Positions 36,706-49,160 are shown, counted from the first letter of the stretch. The stretch is 64,000 nucleotides of DNA from Glandiceps talaboti (GCF_964340395.1 NC_135571.1:12572440-12636439), one strand, 5' to 3'. The notes: generated by a model not told the origin, from the sequence alone. Program-made: numbers and translations.

Positions 36706-37424
36706 CATTACCATGCCTACAGCACAACTTAATTTGTACTAAAAACTTACCAAGCAGCCCCAATTATAGAGATCAATAATGGTGCTATAAACAATGAAGT
36801 GTGAATTACACCACAAAAGATTTAATGATTTCATTTCATCAATAAAACAAAAATTCTTCACTTAAGACAAATTGAGAAATATATTTTTCCAAAATTACAT
36901 TTGTTGCTCCAAATCACACTTCTGTGATGTAATCATTTTCATTTGAACAAATTCCCATCTAGCCACCATAATAATGTTCCCACCAAATACCAGACAGAGC
37001 AATTGATCTGGTGATTTTGACTATTTTATAGACATTCACAGCCACGCACCATGTACACACGCATGCATGCACAGATGTACATTTCGTCATGCCTATACCC
37101 CACTGCTAATGATATTGAAAATGAAACCTTGTGCATGACTACATGCACATACATAATTTGTTAATACACTTTGTGTGTTTTAAAATATCAATGAAAAAGA
37201 AACCATATTTCATATTTCCTTTTTCTTTTTTTTATGCATATGCATTTCCTACATATTATATACATATATATATACATGATAATTTAATCCTCTTTTCCCA
37301 AAGTTGTAGCTTTTTTGTGTGTACAAACAAACTATCCCCCCAACACCCACCTCCACCCTGTAGAAAATGGATCAACATAGATAGTGCTGCATGCATGCAT
37401 GCATGTAATATGTAATATGCACAG

Positions 37425-37706
37425 CAATATCTAGTGATACACCCAAATTTGGTGTGCCACAAATTCTACATAGTGATTCCCAAACAGTTTTTATCATTTT
37501 AACTCACAATAGAAAATCTCATCTTTCTGAGAGCACCAATGTGCCCTCTCAGCCAATTTGATGCACCACTGATGCACACAATTTCTCGTAACACACCAAA
37601 ATTTGGTGTTCCCCTATCTCTTGCTGTGTGGTGACTCACAAGAAATGCCAGTTTTTATCATTTTGACTCACAACAACAAAATTTGGCTATCATTAGAAGG
37701 CACACA
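37425..37706. mobile_element. hAT-like MITE copies, damaged
   Basis: CAATGTGCCCTCTCAGCC (~37539) to GGCACACACTG (~37705) spans one unit with the usual CACCAAAATTTGGTG core. A partial unit precedes it from ~37425. No clean target duplication is visible. Confidence 0.72.
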
Positions 37707-38105
37707 CTGTTTCAATACATACATAAAACCACTGTAACAAAACAGATAGATTGATTCATATGTTACATATTTTGTTGATAGAAAAAATTTCATTAAAACT
37801 GACTTCATGCCCCTCCCAATCGATCATTCTCTCTTAGAGAAACTGTAAACTGAATACTGACTACAGTAGCCTATTACACTACTTATTAGTATGGTAATTC
37901 CAGAACCGAAGTGTCAGATAGTCATTCAAAAAAACGTTAAACAACAAAGGCCTTTAATCTTTCAATTAATGCTCTCTTTCTGATGTGATTAAATCTTTTA
38001 ATTCACGTTAGCCTTCACCCCATCAAGTGTTGACATATAAAATGACAGTAATGATAAATCTCAAATTACTATGTCAATCTCCTCTACTAGACTTTACCAT
38101 AGGTA

Positions 38106-39870
38106 AAGCAAAAGTCCAGTCAGACTATTACTGCCTTTAGCACACATGTATTGATTACTGCTATCAACTTAAAGGAAAAGTCAGTCAGACTTATTTCTGC
38201 CTTTAGTACACTTGTATTGATTACTGCTATCAACTAAAGGAAAAGTCAGTCAGACTTATTTCTGCCTTTAGCACACATGTATTGATTACTGCTATCAACT
38301 TAAAGGAAAAGTCAGTCAGACTTATTTCTGCCTTTAGTACACTTGTATTGATTACTGCTATCAACTTAAAGGAAAAAGTCCAGTCAGACTTATTTCTGCC
38401 TTTAGCACACATGTATTGATTACTGCTATCAACTTAAAGGAAAAGTCAGTCAGACTTATTTCTGCCTTTAGCACACTTGTATTGATTACTGAGGAAAAAG
38501 TCCAGTCAGACTTATTTCTGCCTTTAGCACACATGTATTGATTACTGCTATCAACTTAAAGGAAAAAAAGTCCAGTCAGACTTATTTCTGCCTATAGCAC
38601 ACTTGTATTGATTACTGCTATCAACTTAAAGGAAAAAGTCCAGTCAGACTTATTTCTGCCTTTAGTACATTTGTATTGATTACTGCTATCAACTTAAAGG
38701 AAAAGTCAGTCAGACTTATTTCTGCCTTTAGCACACATGTATTGATTACTTCTATCAACTTAAAGGAAAAAGTCCAGTCAGACTTATTTCTGCCTATAGC
38801 ACACTTGTATTGATTACTGCTATCAACTTAAAGGAAAAGTCCAGTCAGACTTATTTCTGTCTTTAATACACTTGTATTGATTACTGCTATCAAAGGAAAA
38901 GTCCAGTCAGACTTATTTCTACCTTTAGTACACTTGTACTGATTACTGCTATCAACTTAAAGGAACAGTCCTGTCAGACTTATTTCTGCCTTTAGCACAC
39001 ATGTATTGATTACTGCTATCAACTTAAAGGAAAAAGTCCAGTCAGACTTATTTCTGCCTTTAGTACATTTGTATTGATTACTGCTATCAACTTAAAGGAA
39101 AAGTCAGTCAGACTTATTTCTGCCTTTAGCACACATGTATTGATTACTGCTATCAACTTAAAGGAAAAAGTCCAGTCAGACTTATTTCTGCCTATAGCAC
39201 ACTTGTATTGATTACTGCTATCAACTTAAAGGAAAAGTCCAGTCAGACTTATTTCTGTCTTTAATACACTTGTATTGATTACTGCTATCAAAGGAAAAGT
39301 CCAGTCAGACTTATTTCTACCTTTAGTACACTTGTACTGATTACTGCTATCAACTTAAAGGAACAGTCCTGTCAGACTTATTTCTGCCTTTAGCACACAT
39401 GTATTGATTACTGCTATCAACTTAAAGGAAAAGTCCAGTCAGACTTATTTCTACCTTTAGTACACTTGTATTGATTACTGCTATCAACTTAAAGGAAAAG
39501 TCCAGTCAGACTTATTTCTGCCTTTAGTACACTTGTATTGATTACTGCTATCAACTTAAAGGAAAAGTCCAGTCAGACTTATTTCTACCTTGGGCTTTAG
39601 CACACTTGTATTGATTACTGCTATCAACTTAAAGGAAAAGTCCAGTCAGACTTATTTCTGCCTTTTGTACACTTGCATTGATTACTGCTATCAACTTAAA
39701 GGAAAAGTCCAGTCAGACTTATTTCTGCCTATAGCACACTTGTATTGATTACTGCTATCAATTTATTAAAGGAAAAGTCTAGTCAGACTTATTTCTGTCT
39801 TTAGTACATTTGTATTGATTACTGCTATCAACTTAGGAAATGTCCAGTCAGACTTTTTTCCTTTGGTACA
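38106..39870. repeat. 67-bp satellite, ~26 copies, with a 398-bp higher-order duplication
   Basis: The unit includes AAAGTCCAGTCAGACTTATT, TCTGCCTTTAGCACACTTGT and ATTGATTACTGCTATCAACT. Variant markers recur exactly 398 bp apart: TTTAGTACAT at 38661 and 39059, CTTTAATACA at 38861 and 39259, AACAGTCCTG at 38964 and 39362. A block of six units was therefore duplicated as a whole. Confidence 0.96.
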
Positions 39871-39887
39871 TTTATTTTAATAAAATA

Positions 39888-40055
39888 ACATGTTATCTTA
39901 GATGGAGATGATTTTTATGAACCACCTAGGTAGCAAAATTTTATCTTAGCTGGAGATGATTTTTGTGAATCACATAGGTAGCAAAATTTTATCTTTAGAA
40001 GATGGAGATGATTTTTATGAACCACCCAGGTGGCAAAATTTCATCTTAGATGGAG
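39888..40055. repeat. ~60-bp tandem repeat, 3 copies
   Basis: TTAGATGGAGATGATTTTTA, TGAACCACC(T/C)AGGT and GCAAAATTT recur three times. Confidence 0.88.
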
Positions 40056-40369
40056 AGAATGGTCACACTTGAGAGAACATCAAGAAGGTATAAAGTCATC
40101 CCTACTCTCCCAGGGCATGTTTTTCGCATTCCTAATTAAGATATACTTCCAAGCAAACTGTAATTGATTATCAAATGATGATCCAGATCACTTAAGGAAC
40201 AACACATTAAGTTTTACAAAGTACTTAGAGAGCAGTTTCACTTGAATTCAAAACAGGATCTCTGACCTCATTATACTGTATGTATTTTCATCAGAAGATT
40301 TATAATAACAATATTATAAATTAAATCTTTATTTATACTGGCTAGTTCTTTAAGTGTAAGCGTTTGTCT

Positions 40370-40555
40370 CCCAAAAAGTCAAAGGAGAACCATCCTCCAT
40401 GCGCATTCCATGTTGCAGGAGAAAACTGGAATGTGCTGAGAAAACCTGTGTTGTTTTGTAGAGTCAAACAGGACGATACTAGTTTTACAGTGAAGTAAAT
40501 CTATTCAAATCAAGACATGGACTCAAACCCTGTCATGTCTTTAAGCACTTTCAAA
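40370..40555 (-). mobile_element. tRNA-type SINE, inverted and decayed
   Basis: On the minus strand, GGGTTTGAGTCC (B box, 40519-40530) is followed by TTTGACTCTAC, AACAACACAGGTTTT and CCAGTTTTCTCCTGCA. The same phrases occur in the same order in the SINE at 41142-41345. Confidence 0.65.
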
Positions 40556-41141
40556 TTTATAAACTAAACAAACAGTAAACTTGTTAGTTACTGTTTCTCA
40601 TTTGGCACATAATAACTTGATTTAAAAGTTGATTCATACATGTAATCAATAAATACAGAACTGGTGTTCATATAATTTTAGATAGAAAGATAACGGCAAA
40701 AACTGGCAATTTGTACTCTAATATACACTTATGACATAACCATGTCCTCACATGACCTCTATCAAAGTTCCAGCTGTGCTTAACACAATCACACTAATTA
40801 AATATTAATAAATAACTTTATGATCATAATAGCAAATAACACGCAGGCTGTCAATATGTGATAAATTACCAAACTATGCCCTGCTTTACATATCAAAACC
40901 ATTATTAGCAAACACATAGTTGGAACTCTCTTGGTCAAGTCTTAGCTTTGGAGAAAGTAGCCTAGAATCCAGCCGTGTGGGGATTTTGGCTCTCGTTTTT
41001 CCCCTATGCCTGGCATTTCACTAATATTAATATTACTATGCTTTATTGAAGTTTTGACCAGAAAACAGGTGCAAATTATTCTTATTGGGTTTTAATTCTT
41101 CCTGCTGTGAGATGTCACCAAGTGTTACCATATCGCTATGG

Positions 41142-41345
41142 GTTGTCAGTGGCCGAGTGGTTAAACCACTTACCTATTACCACTGTGGTTGGGGTTCGAA
41201 CCCATGCAGGGTTTGATTCAAATTTACCACACTGTATTAATAAGAGTGCCATTCAGTTTGACTCTACCTAACAACACAGGTTTTCCCTTAGTACTCCGGT
41301 TTCCTCCTGCATTAACACTGAAACCATGGACTTCTTGGGTGTTTA
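41142..41345 (+). mobile_element. tRNA-derived SINE
   Basis: The A box GGCCGAGTGG (41151-41160) and B box GGTTCGAACCC (41193-41203) form a tRNA-like head. A body with AACACAGGTTTTCCCTTAGT and ACTCCGGTTTCCTCCTGCAT follows. The head is too degraded to be scored as a tRNA gene. Confidence 0.75.
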
Positions 41346-41440
41346 GAACCATTATTATCATGTGATTAGAACCATTATTATCATGTGATTAGAACCATTA
41401 TTATCATGTGATTAGAACCATTATTATCATGTGATTAGAA
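41345..41440. repeat. 23-bp repeat at the SINE 3' end, 4 copies
   Basis: ATTATTATCATGTGATTAGA plus ACC is repeated four times directly after the SINE body. Confidence 0.95.
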
Positions 41441-41549
41441 CCAACTCAGAAGGTTGAGCTGTATGATGAAAACATGATTACTGTGTTATTCAACATCCCA
41501 GCAGGAAATCGTAATCTAATTTTAGGTGTGAATATATGACTGTTAAAGC

Positions 41550-43137
41550 GAAATGCCAGGTGTGGTAGGTGAAAAGTGAGAGTGAAATGCCAGGTGTGGT
41601 AGGTGAAAAGTGAGAGTGAAATGCCAGGTGTGGTAGGTGAAAAGTGAGAGTGAAATACCAGGTGTGGTAGGTGAAAAGTGAGAGTGAAATACCAGGCGTG
41701 GTGGGAGAAAAGTGAGAGTGAAATACCAGGTGTGGTAGGGGAAATGTGAGAGAGAAATATCAGGTGTGGTAGGTGAAAAGTGAGAGTGAAATACCAGGTT
41801 TGGTGGGGGAAAAGTGAGAGTAAAATACCAGGTGTGGTGGGGGAAAAGTAAGAGTGAAATGCCAGGTGTGGTGGGGGAAACGTAAGAGTGAAATACCAGG
41901 TGTGGTGGGGGAAAAGTGAGAGTGAAATACCAGGCGTGGTGGGAGAAAAGTGAGAGTGAAATATCAGGTGTGGTAGGTGAAAAGTGAGAGTGAAATGCCA
42001 GGTGTGGTACGGAAAAGTGAGAGTGAAATGTCAGGTGTGGTAGGGGAAAAGTGAGAGTGAAATGCTAGGTGTGATGGGGGAAAAGTGAGAGTGAAATGTC
42101 AGGTGTGGTGATGGGAAAAGTGAGAGTGAAATACCAGGTGTGGTGGGGGAAAAGTGAGAGTGAAATGCCAGGTGTGGTGGGGAAAAGTAAGAGTGAAATA
42201 CCAGGTGTGGTGGGGGAAAAGTGAGAGTGAAATGCCAGGTGTGGTAGGGGAAAAGTGAGAGTGAAATACCAGGCATGGTGGGAGAAAAGTGAGAGTGAAA
42301 TGCCAGGTGTGGCAGGTGAAAAGTGAGAGTGAAATACCAGGTGTGGTGGGGGAAAAGTGAAAGTGAAATACCAGGTGTGGTGGGGAAAAGTAAGAGTGAA
42401 ATACCAGGTGTGGTAGGGGAAATGTGAGAGTGAAATACCAGGTGTGGTAGGGGAAAAGTGAGAGTAAAATGCTAGGCATGGTAGGGGAAAAGTGGGAGTG
42501 AAATACCAGGTGTGGTGGGGGAAAAGTAAGAGTGAAATACCAGGTGTGGTAGGGGAAAAGCGAGAGTGAAATACCAGGTGTGGTAGGTGGAAAGTGAGAG
42601 TGAAATGCCAGGTGTGGTAGGTGAAAAGTGAGAGTGAAATACCAGGCGTGGTGGGAGAAAAGTGAGAGTGAAATATCAGGTGTGGTAGGTGAAAAGTGAG
42701 AGTGAAATACCAGGCGTGGTGGGAGAAAAGTGAGAGTGAAATATCAGGTGTGGTAGGTGAAAAGTGAGAGTGAAATACCAGGTGTGGTGGGGGAAGTGAG
42801 AGTGAAATACCAGGTGTGGTGGGTGAAAAGTGAGAGTGAAATACCAGGTGTGGTGGGGGAAATGAGAGTGAAATACCAGGTGTGGTGGGGGAAGTGAGAG
42901 TGAAATACCAGGTATGGTAGGTGAAAAGTAAGAGTGAAATACCAGGTGTGGTGGGTGAAAAGTAAGAGTGAAATACCAGGTGTGGTGGGGGAAGTGAGAG
43001 AAATACCAGGTGTGGTGGGGGAAGTGAGAGTGAAATACCACGTGTGGTGGGGGAAGTGAGAGTGAAATACCAGGTATGGTAGGTGAAAAGTAAGAGTGAA
43101 ATACCAGGTGTGGTGGGGGAAGTGAGAGTGAAATGCC
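41550..43137. repeat. 34-bp satellite, ~47 copies
   Basis: The unit is GTGAGAGTGAAATACCAGGT plus GTGGT(A/G)GGGGAAAA. Point variants (ATACC/ATGCC/ATATC, GTGTGG/GCGTGG/GCATGG) and shorter ~29-bp units lacking AAAAG-type bases cluster in the last 350 bp. Minus-strand frames reading Ser-Leu-Phe-Pro repeats are artefacts. Confidence 0.97.
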
Positions 43138-43460
43138 AGCGTTTAAGAAAGGCAAGAGCAAAACATGACTAAATTCTCAGCTAGAAGACACCATGATCGT
43201 GAACACCGATCGAGTCTCGAGATCTCAGTGGACTAAATTGACCTCAATGATAATTCTGTTACTCAGCAAGAAGAACAGAATAGTAACCACAATAAATTGT
43301 CCTGTCACTGTTCATTCACGATTTGTAGTAACACGTCAAAATTAATTTCCTTAAGTGAACACAGAATGTATTGGGGAATAAGTTTTCATTAATATAATTA
43401 TGAATAATCTGGTTCAGGCATGTTCAATACAATACAGAACCACAACAGTATAGTCACAAT

Positions 43461-43747
43461 GCAGGGCTAGAAATTAACAGTAGTCCCATGCCCACAGACT
43501 ACCAATTCTTCTCATAGGGCTAACATAGTTTGCAGGTGATAGCCCACTCAGGTTACCACTGATTATGTAATGAGGATGGAAGATTTATGGACATGAAAGT
43601 ATTTGAATAATACAAATATTTCCAATAGAGGAAATCTGTTTTCAGTTCAGGAATATCGGACTACAGGTTACAATCCTTGGGCTACCATTTTCTGAAACTG
43701 GTAGACCACTACGACTACCAAAGAAGAAGGTTCATTTTGAGCCCTGC
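43461..43747. mobile_element. hAT-like non-autonomous element, copy 2
   Basis: It starts CAGGGCTAGAAATTAACAG and ends TTCATTTTGAGCCCTG, an inverted terminal repeat. The interior matches 24611-24904. Confidence 0.8.
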
Positions 43748-43884
43748 AATGTAGTTTGTAACAACTCAAATTTTCAATTGTCTTTCACTATAGTGATAGA
43801 ATGTTCTTTCAACTTAAGTTAAAGCACAGAGCTACCGGTAACACCCCCAGCTTAGTCTGGCTGCCAACTGTGGTCTAACCATAG

Positions 43885-43935
43885 TGAAGGTATAAATCGT
43901 AACGATACTGTATAGGAACTAGACTAACCCCAGCT
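43885..43935 (-). repeat. Solo inverted unit of the 34.4-kb 48-bp repeat
   Basis: The minus strand reads AGTCTAGTTCCTATACAG, then TATCGTTACGATTTATACC, a near-match to one unit of the array at 34428-34800. Confidence 0.7.
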
Positions 43936-44399
43936 AACATCCTTGCCATCCATGATCCAGGCCACCATGCTTGGCAGGTTGCCACCCTGCTTTAAATGTG
44001 TTCTAGCATCCTTCAGCTTTAGTAGTAATCTTTGAATGATAAAATTATGATAACATTTTCCCACGAAGAGAAATGGCCAATCCTAATGTCCATATGTGTA
44101 TGTGTTCAATATAAACATATCTGGTCCTGAGAGTATGTTTCAATGTTGAAAACATGATGATATGCAGATCATTATGTAAATTGTATGCAAATTGATGCTA
44201 TTGCTATGTAAATCAGTATGCAGAGTAGGCACCATACTTGCAATCTTTCCTGAGGTGAACACCGATAGTTTTGAAAAGTACAATTATTTAACATCATTTG
44301 AGGAAAGTTCATAAGTGAATTTTGTCAGCATTATAGTTCCAGTGTGTATTGGTATGGAAACTACCACTAAATTCAATATCAGATTTTATCAGATAAATT

Positions 44400-44745
44400 T
44401 CTTGAATTTCTGATGAGCATAAAACTGCAATGTAACATATTTTTGTGTATTTTTGAGGGTTTATTATACTGATACATTTTCATCAATTTCTGACCATGAG
44501 GGACATACAGACATACATTTTTGTGAATTTCTGAGGGATTTAAAAATAATTTTTGTGAATCTCTAAGGAGTGCAAGTTTGATACATTTTCCTGAATTTCT
44601 GAGGTGGGAGGAGTGGGTGTAAAAAACTTGAACTTGGAGACACATTTTGTGAATTTATAAAGAAAGTAAAACTAATAATAATACAATTTTGTGAATTTGT
44701 GAAGGACATATTTCACTAATGCAATTTTGTGAATTTCTGAGGGGA
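44400..44745. repeat. Degenerate repeat around TTTTGTGAATTTCTGAGG
   Basis: TTTTGTGAATTT and CTGAGG(G/A) recur about six times at irregular 50-80-bp spacing. Confidence 0.7.
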
Positions 44746-45534
44746 GCGTACATAATAATCAACAGCTTCCAGCTACTGCATTTCCTTTGGGTGATTCACA
44801 TATACTGGATCATTGTGATTTAACTCTGTATGGCCCTGCATCTATAATCAATGTCTTGCCAAGGCTGTTGACAATTTGCTAGCCTGGACCTAGTCACCAG
44901 GGGCCACCCATGAACAATGGATATTCAAATACCCCCAGTCTGCTCTGTTCATACACAGTGGGAAAGGTGCATTTGTGGGGGTTAGCTAGTGTGAATACAA
45001 GGTGAGTCTAATAGTAATACCACCATTGTAGCAATACATGAATAGTTGCTCCTCATTGGAATGGTTATTGACATCATTCATGATATTTCTCTTCTTTGAA
45101 CATTTGTTCTCAAATAAATCACAGGTCCCTTCAATACGTTACCTCTAAACTCAAAAAGGAAACCTGTAATGTTGTAATGTTGCATATATCAATAAAAATG
45201 ACTGTATACGCTGTAATGAGACTAAGTAGTACAGGTATACAAAAGTAGTATTAGGCCAATCCTGTGTACACTCCAAAAATAAAAACACCCACTCACTCCG
45301 GTGTACTTTTCAGAATCACTCTATTTCAGTTACAGTATAAACAGTCAAAGCATAATAACAACAATAGTATGAATCATAGAAAAGAAAATCACTTAATTTC
45401 AGGGACTGAAGAATTTCCAAACAAGATGTTAAACTTTAACTACTGTACTCTACATGCAAATATTCTTTTAAAAATACAGCTATCCGACAACATTACAATT
45501 CATAATTAGAGAACATTGAATTGGTTTTTATCAT

Positions 45535-45860
45535 AGATTACTTTACGGTAGAAGTGAAAGAGTCAAAATATTCTTTTCCTTGTTCATGTAACATTTATTT
45601 TTCTTGCCAAAAAACTCAAAGGATAGAACTATTTCCAAATATGGTAATGTACTGTTTTCCACAGGCAAAAATTAACAACAAAATACAAACAAATTATTTA
45701 CTAAGGCTTAAAATTTTAAGAAAACGACAATTCGAAATCAAACTTTATGCTGAATTGGTTTTTACTATATTAAGGTTATTCTGCTGAAGTGAGAGAGTTC
45801 TATTATTCTTTTCCTTGTTCATATATACATATATAATATTTATTTTTCCTGTTAAGAAAC
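45535..45860. repeat. Two copies of a ~270-bp unit
   Basis: ATTCTTTTCCTTGTTCAT(G/A)T, ATTTATTTTTC and AAGAAACTCA-like phrases recur near 45570 and 45810. Confidence 0.65.
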
Positions 45861-46020
45861 TCATTAAAGTGATATTCAACTGGTTTGGGTATTATCAAAT
45901 ATCATACAAGGAAAAAATTAACAATCAAAATATAGTTCCTCCTTCGAGTAAACAAATTTAGTTTCTGCAAAGGAATATTATCCTAGGATCAGTGAATAAT
46001 GTGATTAAATTCCAGTATAC

Positions 46021-46700
46021 AACCTTGTGGTACACATTTAAATGTCAAAATACTCGACGAATTTTCCTTGCGAACAAGAAACTCTGGTTTCACAGTCCCC
46101 AGGGTTTGCAAACTGACATATATGTTTATATTGTGGTAGAATTATATGAGACAACCTTGTGGTAAACATTGAAATGTTACAATGTTCCTTTGTTTTTACA
46201 CTTTCTGAAAAGAAACTAACATGAAATACGCGACGAATTTTCATTGCGGGCCACAAACTCTGGATTCACACAGTTCCCATAGTTTGCAAACAGACATGTT
46301 GATAATTTGTGGTCGAATTCTATCAGACAATCTTGTGGTAAACATTGAAATGTTACAATGTTCCTTTGTTTTTACATTTTCTGAAAAGAAACTAACATGA
46401 AATCCCGGCATGAAATACGAATTATTTTTTTTTGCGAAGAAGAAAATCTGGATTCAGTCTAGTTCCCTAGCCCCTGGGTTTGCAAACAGACGTATTTGTG
46501 AAAACTGTGGTTGAATTCTGTCAGACAAGAACCTTGTGGTAAGCATTTGAAAGTCAAAATACTCCTTTGTTTTTATACTTTTTGAAAAGAAACTATTACG
46601 AAATACGTGGCGAATTTTCACTGCGAACCAGACTTCACATACAGTCCCCAGGGTTTGCAAACAGACGCATTTAGTATAGCGGAGTGATGTACATAGTACT
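46021..46700. repeat. ~170-200-bp tandem repeat, 4 copies
   Basis: ACCTTGTGGTAAACATT, CTCCTTTGTTTTTA, CTGAAAAGAAACTA and GGGTTTGCAAACAGAC recur in order, starting near 46021, 46154, 46327 and 46529. Confidence 0.9.
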
Positions 46701-47193
46701 CTGCGGACGAGTATTATTTGATCTCCAAAACCACGAAGCAAACAACAGAATGAGGATTTCGTGTAATAATCTCTACGCTCTGTTGACCATCACATTCATA
46801 AAGCGACGGGCATAAAATACATTGGTATGCTAAGCTTCAATTAGCTAAACCACAGCATGTCTTCCAGCCATCCATGAAATGTATTTCTCGAGGTACTTTG
46901 AAAAGAAAATAACAAATGTCTGACCTTCTCCAAAAGTTTAAAATCCCACCACGAAAGTTGTCAGTAACTTGCACTATAACTCACTACATTGACAAGCTTC
47001 AGTAAAGTACAAACATCCTTGCATGGTTTGCTGTTTGCAACATGAATTTCTTTGTAGTTTCTTGGTTTCTAAAACTGTTTTATTTTGTCAAACATTTGAT
47101 ACTATTGCCATCTCTAGCCAAGATCCTGTAACATGTTCTAAACCACAATATGCAATGTAGCGTAACGGGACGAATAGACCGCCAAACCCTTAC

Positions 47194-47470
47194 CTCGAAT
47201 GAAGAATAGCTTCGGCGATGTGTATCCACCCTCTTGCAGCTATCTTGGGACACAACAGTTTGTAACTTCTGCCAGTCCAAAAAACTGCAATTTGTCAGTT
47301 CTGCGGGCAATGGCAAAGTCACTCAAGAACAGCGACGTGCAGGGAAGTTGTCTCCAAACAAGCGGCAGCTACCTGGCGATGTCAACTGAAATGAACTGGC
47401 CTGTCGTCAACTCAAACTTCCGATCCAGCAAGCTCTCACTTGCGCTCTTCCGTCTTTCGCGTAGTTCGCC
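47194..47470 (-). other. Possible first exon of a divergent minus-strand gene
   Basis: This is the most CpG-rich stretch between 1 and 49 kb (CGCGAAAGACGG, CTGCACGTCGCTG on the minus strand). On the minus strand it ends with CATTCGAG|GTAAGGGT, a strong 5' splice site at 47194/47193. No ATG-initiated frame of useful length precedes the donor, so it would be 5' UTR. It faces away from the gene starting near 49.15 kb. No downstream minus-strand exon was recognised, so this is an inference. Confidence 0.3.
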
Positions 47471-47499
47471 CCTTAAATATCAATGGACAAAATAAAACA

Positions 47500-48770
47500 G
47501 TGTAGTACTTTCCTTTCCTACATTTTTCACTTTTAATATCTATCAGATAACTGTACAAATAGTCTTTATCCCCATTTTTGTTTGTTGGCAACATAAATAC
47601 TCCTTTGGAATCAAAATATTATATCCCATACAAGAGGGATATCGATATTAAAATAAACAGCCAGATTAGCTCAACAACGAACTATCCATCCAGTGTGATT
47701 TCTACTTCCACTGAGGACTGTCGACTGGGGTTTCTTCGATGCGAAAAAAATCACCAAACTCTACAAGTTTAATAAATCTCCACATTATTACTTTTTGAAA
47801 TGGTTAAAACCAACATTATCAATCAGAATCGATTCGAATCGGAAGTCAGAACATTTCGAGACGAAATCTTGTCGCTTCAATTTTGCAACAAATTTAATCA
47901 CACTCATTTCTACTCTGATCCGAGTCGCGGGTACATTTTTTTTTCTTTTCATTCTACATTTTGAACATAAGAAATAGAATTGAGCCTCGAGTTAAAATTT
48001 CTATTTAATTGTAAAATGTTGAAGATATTGTTCGGCTTATTTCATATTCGCTCTACGAATACAGTTTTAAGACTGTACAATTAGATTATCGTATTTTCAC
48101 GTGCAACGATCGATTATTACATTATCGACATATATTATCTATTTATCATTAACCACTATTATCATTCTTGTAACCGCTATTATCCATTATCAGAAGTTGT
48201 GATTAGGGGAAATCCATGATACAGTGAATTTATTTGCTGAAGACGGATAAATATATGATTCGGTGATGGCGCCATACTTTGAAATGTTCGACTAAGCTTA
48301 TATAAATATTCTCAGTATGATCAATGGCAATCTGATTAAAATCCGAGCATTTAAATGCTTTATATACCTCTATTTCCATCGTTTTGTGTTATTTGTTTTT
48401 GTACCGAGGGATTGCCGATGGTAAGGACATCAACAATCATTTATTAGAATTCAGCGGTCACTCTTTAGGATTCCAAAATTTAAGATTATTTTGACCACTA
48501 CTTCAAAAATTTGCATATAGACCCATACTGTGTTGCTTTCTTGTCTCTGAAAGGGTTGCTTACGGTTCTTTTGGGGTGCATATTTGTAACTTATTAACGG
48601 TTTACCTCAAGCAGTGAACTTCACAATCTGAAAGCCTCGATCAGTAGCTGTAACTTTTGGTATTTTATGTCACTTTTCCCATTAAAAAAACAAACTTATT
48701 TATTGGAAGTGCTTAAATTCTTCAGAGCAATAAATTAATCCAAGTCTGTGCTTGAAATTAAACTCAATAA
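47500..48770. other. Intergenic, no gene seen
   Basis: AT-rich sequence between the possible divergent first exon and the CA microsatellite; nothing recognised. Confidence 0.45.
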
Positions 48771-48773
48771 ATT

Positions 48774-48829
<56 letters not shown>

Positions 48830-48858
48830 ACACATACACACACACACACACACACACA
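48774..48858. repeat. (CA)n microsatellite
   Basis: About 40 CA units with two CATA interruptions. Confidence 0.98.
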
Positions 48859-48983
48859 ACATTCCGGAAATTTTTTTAAAACTTTTTAGACACAGGGACC
48901 TAAATTTATAACTTGACGTAAGGTGAATCGGAAATAAATATCCCAAACTTGCTGTTACTTAGGCCAAAGCCCATATCGTGCAC

Positions 48984-49022
48984 CCTTGGAGTAATTATAC
49001 TGACAGTATAATTACTCCAAGG
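48984..49022. other. Perfect inverted repeat, 19-bp arms, 1-bp spacer
   Basis: CCTTGGAGTAATTATACTG, A, CAGTATAATTACTCCAAGG. It lies about 170-210 bp upstream of the 5' splice site of the gene's first exon. It could be a cruciform-prone promoter element or the core of a small foldback element. Confidence 0.9.
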
Positions 49023-49099
49023 TTCACCCAACTTTATCTATGTGCTTCGATGTTAGACTGAATGTTACGCGAGACGCATAAAAACAAAGTAAATGGCAT

Positions 49100-49160
49100 T
49101 GTCGTCTCTTGGTGCCATATTGCGCAGTGGGGGAGTAAACATTTTCACTGACCATAGTTC
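49100..49160 (+). promoter_or_regulatory. Probable TATA-less promoter with YY1- and ETS-like sites
   Basis: GTGCCATATTGCGCA (49110-49125) resembles a YY1 site, and GCGGAAGTGAGG (~49163-49174) an ETS site. Both are typical close to start sites of broadly expressed genes. No TATA box is evident. The start itself cannot be placed from sequence. Confidence 0.35.

Noticed and set aside
36305-36763. Gln/Thr/Asp-Arg and Cys/Leu/Ser/Val repeat frames
   Set aside because: CAGA microsatellite open on both strands; not coding.
41142-41215. tRNA gene
   Set aside because: The anticodon arm does not fold well and the sequence continues into a SINE body shared with the inverted copy at 40.4 kb.
42031-43161. 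Minus-strand frames reading Ser-Leu-Phe-Pro repeats
   Set aside because: Products of the 34-bp satellite; several frames of the same array are open and shift between units.
47080-47322. 80-codon minus-strand frame over the possible first exon
   Set aside because: It begins at GTG, not ATG, and runs through the predicted splice donor; a 5' UTR reading is more consistent.
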